Origin: Gp6-AA40 sp963818645
GTDB taxonomy: Bacteria > Acidobacteriota > Vicinamibacteria > Vicinamibacterales > UBA2999
Assembly: GCA_963818645.1 (NCBI GenBank)
Contig: CAWFTF010000021.1
Span: 1 to 64,000, forward strand
Length of the DNA stretch: 64,000 nt
Direction: 5' to 3'
Under the pieces are notes generated by a model. That model searched no databases. It had not been told where the DNA came from and worked only from the letters and a program-made list of their open reading frames with translations. This document shows positions 18,849 through 25,634 of the stretch, piece by piece; positions within the stretch are counted from its first letter, which is position 1, and every line of letters starts with the position of its first letter. Made by a program: the position numbers and the translations under genes.

Positions 18849-18854
18849 TAGAAT
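18849..18854 (+). promoter_or_regulatory. -10 element for leaderless LOG-family mRNA
   Basis: TAGAAT (five of six to TATAAT) is separated by six bases from ATG 18861, placing the expected transcript start at the start codon. The upstream -35 position is occupied by a heptad unit. Confidence 0.5.
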
Positions 18855-18860
18855 CACCAC

Positions 18861-19718
18861 ATGCATCCCCAGCCGCTTGCCTACCGGGACGAGGAGTTTC
18901 TCGAGAGCGAGGAAGCTCGCCCGCTTCGTATCCTCGCCGAGTACCTCGAACCGCTGCGTCGATTCAAAGCGGAGAACATCCAGGACACGGTGGTCTTCTT
19001 CGGCTCGGCGCGCATCCACAGCCCGGAGCAGGCACGCGAGGCGCTCGAGCGGCTCGAGCGGCGCTTTCAGCCGGGCGGCGCGACGAATCCTCACCTGGAG
19101 CGCAGCCGCAAGGCGGTGGAGTGGTCGCGCTACTACGAAGACGCTCGCGTGCTGGCGAGGATGCTCACGGAGTGGTCGACCGCACTCGACACCCAGCACC
19201 ATCGTTTCGTGGTGACGTCAGGTGGTGGTCCCGGGATCATGGAAGCGGCCAATCGCGGCGCTGCCGATGCCGGCGGCAAGACGATCGGCCTGAACATCCG
19301 GCTTCCGTTCGAGCAGGGCGCGAATCGCTACATCACCGAAGGACTGCACTTCGAGTTCCACTACTTCTTCATGCGCAAGTTCTGGTTTGCGTACCTCGCC
19401 AAGGCGCTCGTGATCTTTCCGGGCGGCTTCGGCACGCTCGACGAGATGTTCGAGATCCTGACGTTGATGCAGACCGAGAAGCTGGCGAAGCAGATCCAGA
19501 TCATCCTCTACGGGTCCGAGTACTGGGATCCGATCCTCAGTCTCGAGCCGATGGCCGATTGGGGAGCGATCGGCCCGGGAGACATCGATCTGATCAAGCG
19601 AGCGGACACACCAGAGCAGGCGTTTACGCTGCTGAAGGCGCATCTCACCGAGCATCATCTGCTCCCGCCGACGGCGCAGGAGATGAAGGCGCCGGGGATT
19701 GCAAAGACACGATCCTGA
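18861..19718 (+). CDS. LOG-family nucleotide phosphoribohydrolase-like protein
   Basis: The 285-aa protein has both LOG signatures: SGGGPGIMEAANRGA near residue 119 and FPGGFGTLDEMFE near residue 186, which form the nucleotide-binding and catalytic site of the Lonely Guy / TIGR00730 family. LOG enzymes release free base from nucleoside 5'-monophosphates. This one has about 100 extra N-terminal residues compared with the ~190-aa plant-type LOG, a form common in bacteria whose substrate is less certain. It is cytoplasmic. The start follows a -10-like hexamer and heptad array D. Confidence 0.9.
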   Translation: MHPQPLAYRDEEFLESEEARPLRILAEYLEPLRRFKAENIQDTVVFFGSARIHSPEQAREALERLERRFQPGGATNPHLERSRKAVEWSRYYEDARVLARMLTEWSTALDTQHHRFVVTSGGGPGIMEAANRGAADAGGKTIGLNIRLPFEQGANRYITEGLHFEFHYFFMRKFWFAYLAKALVIFPGGFGTLDEMFEILTLMQTEKLAKQIQIILYGSEYWDPILSLEPMADWGAIGPGDIDLIKRADTPEQAFTLLKAHLTEHHLLPPTAQEMKAPGIAKTRS

Positions 19719-19726
19719 GTCTTGCA

Positions 19727-19777
19727 GTTCCTTGTTCCGGGTTCCCCGGAACCGACAGGAACGTGGAACCTGGAACG
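19727..19777. repeat. heptad repeat array E, GGAAC words
   Basis: GTTCCTT, GTTCCGG and GTTCCCC on the left face GGAACGT, GGAACCT and GGAACGT on the right, giving complementary arms. It fills the spacer between the convergent LOG and NamZ stops. The word set differs from arrays A-D but keeps the 7-base period. Confidence 0.8.
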
Positions 19778-20938
19778 TCAGTAGAGTAGGAACGGGTCTC
19801 TCAGCTTCCTGAACCTCTCTTCGTCCTTCTTCCAACTTGCGGCGATGTCGCGTGCAGTCGTGCCGGATTCGATCTGACCGCGCAACTCTTCCGATCCAGC
19901 GAGGATGTCGATCGGCATCTTGTCGTGCTCGTACTGGTACGGCGGTTGCCGCCATGCGAATCGAGCCGGATCGACCTGGTGGAACATTGCGATCAGTGCC
20001 ACACCGACGAGCACGGGCTGAAACTGCTGGCGATCGGTCACGTGAATCTGACAACCACCGCAGGTCTGCTTCGCATGCTTCTGGAAGGTTGGCTCGAAGA
20101 CCGCCGGCCTGAAGTACGCACCCGGCAGCTTGAGCGCGTTCATCCGACGCGCAAAGCTCTCCGCCTCGATCCACGGTGCGCCGATCAACTCGAAGGGCCG
20201 CGTGGTGCCGCGCCCCTCGGAAATGAGAATGCCTTCGAAGAGCACAGTCCCCGGATAGACGATGGCGGTGTCGAGCGTCGGCATGTTCGGCGACGGCATG
20301 ACCCAGGGCAAGTCGGTTGCGTCCGAGTACATCTCGCGCCGCCAGCCCTCCATCTGCACGACCTCGAGTGACGCGCCGATTGCGAAGTGCTCGTTGAAGA
20401 GCCGCGCAAGCTCACCGATGGTCATTCCGTGGCGCATCGGGATCGGGAACTGTCCGACGAAGGACTCGAAGCCCTCGACGAGCAACGCGCCTTCTACATC
20501 TGTTCCACCGATCGGGTTGGGCCGATCGCACACGATCACCCGCACGCCGTGCCTTGCGCTGGCGCGCAGGCAATTGGCCATCGTGTAGATGTAGGTGTAA
20601 ATGCGCGCGCCGATGTCCTGCAGGTCGATGACGAGAAAATCGAGGCCGGCGAGCATCGCGGCCGTCGGTTCGCGCGTCTCACTGTAAAGCGAATACACCG
20701 GCACTCGCCGCGCGGGATCGTCGGCGTGCGCCGTTTCGATCATGTTGTCCTGCACGTCGGACCGGAATCCGTGTTGCGGGCCGAAGATCGCCGCCAGGGT
20801 GACGTCTGGCGCTGCCGCCAGGCGGTCCACGATGTGCAGGAAGCCGCGATCGAGGGACGCGTGATTGCAGACGATGCCAACGCGCGCGCCCTTTAGACGC
20901 GACGATGCGAGGAGAAGATCCGAGCCAAGGCGAACCAT
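19778..20938 (-). CDS. DUF1343 / NamZ-type exo-N-acetylmuramidase
   Basis: The 386-aa protein is a full-length DUF1343 member (GH171). Hallmarks include RVGIVCNHAS, FGPQHGFRSDVQDNM, VYSLYSETREP, LDFLVIDLQDIGARIYTYIYTM and CDRPNPIGG. NamZ removes N-acetylmuramic acid from the non-reducing end of muropeptide sugars during cell-wall recycling. No signal peptide is visible from ATG 20938, whereas many homologues are secreted, so this one may act inside the cell or the start may be further upstream. The heptad array F directly touches its ATG. Confidence 0.9.
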   Translation of the reverse strand: MVRLGSDLLLASSRLKGARVGIVCNHASLDRGFLHIVDRLAAAPDVTLAAIFGPQHGFRSDVQDNMIETAHADDPARRVPVYSLYSETREPTAAMLAGLDFLVIDLQDIGARIYTYIYTMANCLRASARHGVRVIVCDRPNPIGGTDVEGALLVEGFESFVGQFPIPMRHGMTIGELARLFNEHFAIGASLEVVQMEGWRREMYSDATDLPWVMPSPNMPTLDTAIVYPGTVLFEGILISEGRGTTRPFELIGAPWIEAESFARRMNALKLPGAYFRPAVFEPTFQKHAKQTCGGCQIHVTDRQQFQPVLVGVALIAMFHQVDPARFAWRQPPYQYEHDKMPIDILAGSEELRGQIESGTTARDIAASWKKDEERFRKLRDPFLLY

Positions 20939-21012
20939 ATCAATCCAAAGTCAGAAATCGCCAATCATCAACGAATCCAGAGATCGCAAACCAAAGATCA
21001 ACAATGGATTCG
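20939..21012. repeat. heptad repeat array F, A/T-richer words
   Basis: Read on the minus strand, the units GATTGGC, GATTTCT, GACTTTG, GATTGAT run directly into the ATG of the NamZ gene. Upstream units (TTGATCT, TTGGTTT) continue the period. This is the only array with GATT-type words and is clearly richer in A/T than flanking DNA. It lies in the divergent spacer ahead of the MetE-like gene. The remaining 75 bases to 21087 hold only a GGAGA ribosome site. Confidence 0.7.
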
Positions 21013-21087
21013 TTGACCGGGTAATCGCCGCCATTGTACTGTTCGAAGGTTGTTCACTCCTTGCCACGTAATGATGGAGACACACAG

Positions 21088-22269
21088 ATGTTGAAAGCCA
21101 CCGCCGGAAAGCTGCTGCCGACGACGATCACGGGGTCGTTGCCGCGGCCCAGTTGGTATACGGAAAACCTGGGAACGCGGTCGTTCCTGGACGCGATGGT
21201 GACGTCGCGGTTCCGGGAGCAGTATGTGGATGCGTTGTCGGTGTATCTGCGGGAGCAGGAAGTGGCGGGGCTGGACATCGTCACGGACGGCGACTGCCGG
21301 TTCGACCAGGACATCGGCGGGCAGAGCTGGACGAGCTATCCGCCGCATCACATGGCGGGGTTCGAGACGACGCATCCCAAGCTGGCGACGGTGGGGGCGG
21401 GCGGCATCGGGTTTCCGCGCGGGCACATCCTGCACGACTACCTGGAAGCGCGGGTGATGCCGAAGCTGGTGGGCCCGGTCAGCCGGGGCGAGATGCAGTA
21501 TGCGGAGATGTTCAAGGCCGCGCAGCGGATGACGGCGAAGCCGGTGAAGTTCGGGACGGTCACGCCGGAACTGGTGGCCTTCGCGGTGCAGGACGAGCAC
21601 TACAAGAGCCTGCCGGATCGGATCATGGCGCTGAGCGACGCCTTCAACGAGGAGCTGCACGACCTGGCGGATGCCGGCTGTCCGGTGATTCAGATGGAAG
21701 AGCCGCAGATCCACTTGCTGGCGGCGCGCGGCTACAAGGACCCGGTGATCACGCCGGCGTTCATGCTGAAGGTGTTCAACAACACGGTGAAGGGCCTCAG
21801 AGCCAAGACGGAAGTGTGGTGCCACACGTGCTGGGGCAACCCGTCGCAGCAGCGGATGTTCGGGGCGGTGCAGAGCTACAAGCCGGCGCTGGAGCTGCTG
21901 AACCAGGTGGATGCCGATGTGATCACGTTCGAGATGAAGAGCTCGAACCTGATGGACCTCACCGAGATTGGCGCGGCGATCACGCAGATGAAGGTGTGCG
22001 TGGGCGCGATTGACCATCACACGCTGCAGGTGGAAGCGCCGACGGAGGTGGCGGATCTGATTCGCGCCGCGCTCAAGGTGATCCCGGCGGAGCGGCTCGT
22101 GCTGAGCTCGGACTGCGGGATGGGGCGCGAGGGGATGAGCCGGCGGCATGCGTTCTACAAGATGGTGTCGCTGGTGCAGGGCACGAACATCGTGAAGAAG
22201 GAACTCGGGTTGCCGGTGACGGAGAGCCTGGGGGCGGATCCGAAGTATTCACTGATTCGGACGACGTAA
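21088..22269 (+). CDS. cobalamin-independent methionine synthase (MetE) C-domain-like protein
   Basis: The 393-aa protein corresponds to the catalytic C-terminal half of MetE. Zinc ligands are seen as WCHTCWGN (H246, C248), Glu in ITFEMKSSN (about 282) and Cys in SSDCGMGRE (about 343). N-terminal TTITGSLPRP and DIVTDGDCRFDQD match the substrate site. It could transfer a methyl group to a thiol, but stand-alone core enzymes often use other methyl donors. GGAGA sits before ATG 21088. Codons are more GTG/CTG/GCG-rich than neighbouring genes, which may reflect a different origin. It heads a same-strand metabolic run. Confidence 0.85.
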   Translation: MLKATAGKLLPTTITGSLPRPSWYTENLGTRSFLDAMVTSRFREQYVDALSVYLREQEVAGLDIVTDGDCRFDQDIGGQSWTSYPPHHMAGFETTHPKLATVGAGGIGFPRGHILHDYLEARVMPKLVGPVSRGEMQYAEMFKAAQRMTAKPVKFGTVTPELVAFAVQDEHYKSLPDRIMALSDAFNEELHDLADAGCPVIQMEEPQIHLLAARGYKDPVITPAFMLKVFNNTVKGLRAKTEVWCHTCWGNPSQQRMFGAVQSYKPALELLNQVDADVITFEMKSSNLMDLTEIGAAITQMKVCVGAIDHHTLQVEAPTEVADLIRAALKVIPAERLVLSSDCGMGREGMSRRHAFYKMVSLVQGTNIVKKELGLPVTESLGADPKYSLIRTT

Positions 22270-22395
22270 GGTCCACGGTCCACGGTCCTCGGTCGCACGG
22301 TCGATCTAAACGGCGAACGACCGAGGACTAAGGACTCAAGGACTGGGGACTGAGGACTGAGGACCGTGGACTGGGGACTGGAGACCGAGGACCGA
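22270..22395. repeat. heptad repeat array G, touches start codon
   Basis: The left arm has GGTCCAC and GGTCCTC units. The right arm has about eleven units such as ACTGAGG, ACCGTGG, ACTGGGG, ACCGAGG. The last unit ends ACCGA directly before ATG 22396, so the GAGG of the preceding unit lies five bases from the ATG and can act as the ribosome binding site. Confidence 0.88.
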
Positions 22396-23419
22396 ATGAT
22401 TCGAGCCGCAATCGTCGGGATGGGGTGGTGGGGGAGAACCCTCGTGGAAGCGGTGGCCGACAGCGAGCAGATCCGCTTTGTCGCGGGCGCGACGCGCACG
22501 GTGTCGCCCGAGGTGAAGGCGTTCAGCGAGGCGCAGCACACTCCGACTGGTCGACAGCTACGACGCGCTCCTGGCGGACACGAGCATCGATGCGGTGGTG
22601 CTGGCGACGCCGCACTCGCTGCACGCGGCGCAGACGATCGCGGCGGCGACGGTCGGCAAGCACGTCTTCTGCGAGAAGCCCTTCGCCCTCCACAAGGCCG
22701 ATGCCGAAGCGGCCGTCGCCGCCACCGCACAGGCCGGGGTCACGCTCGGCCTCGGCTACAACCGGCGCTTCCATCCGGAGATGACCAAACTGCGCCAGCA
22801 GATCCAGTCCGGGGACCTCGGGACGCTCCTGCACTTCGAAGCGACGATGACCTTCCCGAATGCGCTGTTTCTGAAGCCGGACGCCTGGCGCGCAGACAAA
22901 GACGAGACGCCCTGCGGTGGGCTGACGCCGATGGGCGTCCACGCCATCGACGGGATGATCGATCTCGGAGGCCCGATCGAGCAGGTCTACTGTCAGAGTT
23001 TCCACCGCGTGGTGCCGGTCGAGAGCGACGACACGACGTCGATGCTGTTTCGGATGACGAACGGCGCGTCGGGGTATCTCGGGACGATCACCGCGACCGG
23101 GCCCGGCTTCAGCTTCCAGGTGTTTGGCTCCAAGGGCTCGGTGCGACTCGAGGGGATGACCCACGTCGCCGGTGCGTCGTCGGAGGAGCGCCGCACGCGC
23201 CTCTTCAGCACGGGCAAGTTTCAACCGATCAAGGGCCCGGCCGAGGTCTGGGACGCGGCGCGCCTCGACGTCACGCGCGCGTGCCTGGAGGCGTTTGCGA
23301 CCGCGGCCTCGGGCGGCACGCCGTATCTGATTCCGACGAGCGAGATGATTCACGGCGCCTCGGTCACCGAGGCGGTGGTGAAATCGGCCGCGAGCGGGCA
23401 GGTCGAGACGGTCGCGTAA
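22396..23419 (+). CDS. Gfo/Idh/MocA-family oxidoreductase, frameshifted
   Basis: The N-terminal Rossmann segment MIRAAIVGMGWWGRTLVEAV is followed, after a one-base shift near 22547-22551 (ACTGGTCGAC), by DSYDALLADTSIDAVVLATPHSLHA, the CEKPFAL motif with the family's catalytic Lys, and the C-terminal sheet domain. Repaired length is about 341 aa, normal for the family, which oxidises sugars or cyclitols with NAD(P). GGLTPMGVHAIDGMIDLGG is the usual substrate-side helix. Its ribosome site lies inside heptad array G. It is 19 bases from the EboE-like gene and probably works on a related metabolite. Confidence 0.87.
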
Positions 23420-23438
23420 CGCACAAAGGATTGATGCC

Positions 23439-24638
23439 ATGGATCTGGGTAAGGGCCTCGGCCACCTCACGTACTCGACGCTGGTGCACGCCACCGACGA
23501 CTGGGATCAGCTCTGGAAGAGCGTCAACACCTATCTGCCGGCGGTGAAGGCGCGCATGGCGCCGCACGAGAAATTTGGCGTGTGCCTGCGGACGTCGGCA
23601 CCCTCGGCCGCCGCGCTGTCCGCGGATCCGGCCAAGCGCGCCACGCTCAAGCAGTTTTTCGCCGACCAGGACCTCTATCTCTACACCGCCAACGCCTTCG
23701 TCTACGGCGTCTTCAAGAAGCAGGTCATCAAGGAAGACGTCTACGAGCCGGACTGGCAGACGCCGGAGCGCCGCGAGTACACCAAGCAGGTGGCCACGCT
23801 GCTCGCGGAGCTCGCCCCCGAGGGTATCAATCCCTCGATCCAGAGCGCGCCGCTCGGCTTCAAGCCCAAGGTCACGGGCGATCACGTCGTCGACGAGTAC
23901 ACGACGAACGTCATCGACGTCGTGGCGCATCTGGTGGAACTCAAGAAGAAAACCGGCAAGACGGTGACCCTCGGCCTCGAGCCGGAGCCACGCTGTTACC
24001 TCGAGACGACCGACGAGACGATTACCTACTTCCAGAAGTATCTCTTCTCGGGCGAGACGGCGAAGAAGCTGGCGAAGCAGGCCGGCCTCACCGAGGCGGA
24101 TGCGCACCAGGCGATGCGCGACTACACGGGCATCGTCTTCGACATCGGCCACCAGTCGGTCGGCTACGAAGACATCCCGGCGTCGCTCCGCAAGCTGGTC
24201 GCCGCGGGCGTGCCGATCGTCAAGCTGCAGGAAGCGGCCTCGATGCGCATCCCCGAGGTGACACAGCAGACCGTGGACGCCCTGCAGTCCTTCGCGAAGA
24301 CGATCTACCTCTCGCAGACCTGTCAGAAGAAAGACGGGCAGATGACCTGGTTCCTGAACCTCGAGGACGCGTTCGAGGCCTTCCAGAAGGATCCCGGGCC
24401 ACGCGAATGGCGCACGCATTTCCATGTGCCGGTCTTCCTCACCGATCTCGGCGGCGCCTTCGGCACGACCCGCTTCGCGCTCGAAGAGGCGCTCGCCGTC
24501 CACAAGCAGACCCCGCTCTCCACGCATCTCGAGATCGAGACCTACACCTGGGACGTGCTGCCCGCGCACCTCAAGACGGGCGACATCGTCGACTACGTCA
24601 CGCGCGAGCTGGAGTGGGTCAAGGGGCAGCTCACGTAA
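23439..24638 (+). CDS. EboE-like TIM-barrel protein
   Basis: The 399-aa protein resembles EboE (xylose-isomerase-like TIM barrel): an opening GHLTYSTLVHATDDWDQLW, then PHEKFGVCLRTSA, ANAFVYGVF, VYEPDWQTPERREYT, GLEPEPRCYLE and DIGHQSVGYED. EboE belongs to the ebo cluster linked to moving cytoplasmic precursors to the periplasm in other bacteria. Here no other ebo gene is adjacent, so it is an orphan member, and its partners (Gfo/Idh, beta-hydroxyacid dehydrogenase, transketolase-like) suggest sugar metabolism. AAAGGA precedes ATG 23439. The match to EboE is from memory of motifs, and a general sugar isomerase role remains possible. Confidence 0.78.
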   Translation: MDLGKGLGHLTYSTLVHATDDWDQLWKSVNTYLPAVKARMAPHEKFGVCLRTSAPSAAALSADPAKRATLKQFFADQDLYLYTANAFVYGVFKKQVIKEDVYEPDWQTPERREYTKQVATLLAELAPEGINPSIQSAPLGFKPKVTGDHVVDEYTTNVIDVVAHLVELKKKTGKTVTLGLEPEPRCYLETTDETITYFQKYLFSGETAKKLAKQAGLTEADAHQAMRDYTGIVFDIGHQSVGYEDIPASLRKLVAAGVPIVKLQEAASMRIPEVTQQTVDALQSFAKTIYLSQTCQKKDGQMTWFLNLEDAFEAFQKDPGPREWRTHFHVPVFLTDLGGAFGTTRFALEEALAVHKQTPLSTHLEIETYTWDVLPAHLKTGDIVDYVTRELEWVKGQLT

Positions 24639-24640
24639 GG

Positions 24641-24680
24641 GCAAAGGTCAAAGGTCAAAAGACAAGGGTCAAAGGTTAGG
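24641..24680. repeat. heptad repeat array H, AAAGGTC words
   Basis: AAAGGTC, AAAGGTC, then a degenerate pair and AAAGGTT. It fills most of the spacer between the EboE-like stop and the dehydrogenase start and ends about eight bases before ATG 24689. Its AAGG and AGGTGG segments can serve as ribosome sites. Confidence 0.75.
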
Positions 24681-24688
24681 TGGTAACC

Positions 24689-25570
24689 ATGAAAGTGGGC
24701 TTCATCGGCCTTGGCCGAATGGGACAGGGGATGGCGCGGCGCATTCTCGGGGCCGGACACGAACTCTCGGTCTTCGACATGGTGGCTGCCGCGACGGGGC
24801 CATTCGGTGAAGCGGGCGCTCGCGTTGCGTCGTCGATCGCCGATCTCTGCGCCGGTCGTGACGTTGTCGTGACGATGCTCGTTGAGGACAAGGCGATTGT
24901 AGACGTTGCCCTCGGTGCCGGTGGGCTGTGTGACTCGCTTCCGCGCGGCGCGATCCACCTCGTGATGGGCACGCACGGTGTCGCGACCGTGCGACAGCTC
25001 GAAGCACGGCATCGTGATGCGGGTCAGACGCTCGTGGCTGCGCCCGTACTCGGTCGCCCGGACCTCGCGGCGTCAGGCCAGCTCGGTATCGTCGCTGGTG
25101 GTCCCGAGGATGCGGTGGGGAAGTGTGAGCCGCTTCTCAGCGCGATGGGACGCAAGACATTCCCCGCGGGAGCGAGGCCTGAATCCGCGACCGCGATCAA
25201 GCTCGCCAACAATGCCGTGCTCGGTTGCGCGATGGTGGCGATGGCCGAGGGCTTCTCGCTCGTGCGCAAGTACGGCGTGTTGCCGCAGGTCTTCCAGGAC
25301 GTGATGACGGAAGGTTTGTTCTCCGCCCCCGCCTACAAGGTGTATGGCCAGAAGATGGTCGACGAAAGTTACGACCAGGTGGGCTCGCCGATTTTCGTCG
25401 GACTGAAGGACGCCGGCCTGATCGCCGCCGCGGCCGATCTCGCGCGTGTCCCGATGCCGAGCCACAACGTCTACTACGAGCGCCTCCTGGGTGCCGTCGC
25501 ACACGGCGATGGCGACCGCGATCAGGCGGTTCTCGCCCGGGAACAGGCACGCGCGTCCGGCCTCGAATAG
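24689..25570 (+). CDS. beta-hydroxyacid (3-hydroxyisobutyrate-type) dehydrogenase
   Basis: The 293-aa protein has the N-terminal NAD(P) fold GFIGLGRMGQGMA. A substrate loop reading APVLGRPDLAASGQLGIVAGG replaces the usual APVSGG, and the catalytic Lys lies in AIKLANNAVLG (about K171). Length is typical. Such enzymes oxidise or reduce beta-hydroxyacids such as 3-hydroxyisobutyrate, tartronate semialdehyde or gluconate derivatives, and the altered loop means the substrate cannot be named. I use ATG 24689 (MKVGFIG) rather than GTG 24680. It is in the metabolic run 21-28 kb, between arrays H and I. Confidence 0.88.
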   Translation: MKVGFIGLGRMGQGMARRILGAGHELSVFDMVAAATGPFGEAGARVASSIADLCAGRDVVVTMLVEDKAIVDVALGAGGLCDSLPRGAIHLVMGTHGVATVRQLEARHRDAGQTLVAAPVLGRPDLAASGQLGIVAGGPEDAVGKCEPLLSAMGRKTFPAGARPESATAIKLANNAVLGCAMVAMAEGFSLVRKYGVLPQVFQDVMTEGLFSAPAYKVYGQKMVDESYDQVGSPIFVGLKDAGLIAAAADLARVPMPSHNVYYERLLGAVAHGDGDRDQAVLAREQARASGLE

Positions 25571-25590
25571 CGATCGAATACACTAATTTG

Positions 25591-25625
25591 GCTTTCGGCT
25601 CTGGACTCTCGGCTCTGGCCTCGGA
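25591..25625. repeat. heptad repeat array I, GGCTCTG words
   Basis: Units GCTTTCG, GCTCTGG, ACTCTCG, GCTCTGG, CCTCGGA follow each other with exact 7-base spacing. The last unit merges into GGAGGA, the ribosome site of the transketolase-like gene at 25635. Confidence 0.72.
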
Positions 25626-25634
25626 GGAATCGTT

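Noticed and set aside
18269..19789. 506-codon plus-strand frame from the SRPBCC region through LOG
   Set aside because: It runs antisense to SRPBCC and in a wrong frame through the LOG gene. LOG motifs are in the other frame.
20939..21087. Riboswitch (SAM or cobalamin) upstream of the MetE-like gene
   Set aside because: No conserved riboswitch core or terminator stem is recognisable, and half of the spacer is heptad array F.
20998..22149. 383-codon minus-strand frame opposite the MetE-like gene
   Set aside because: Low-complexity His/Arg-rich translation typical of antisense frames in G+C-rich genes.
22270..22395. CRISPR array reading of the heptad repeats
   Set aside because: Units are 7 bases with no spacers and no cas genes. 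This is tandem repeat, not CRISPR.
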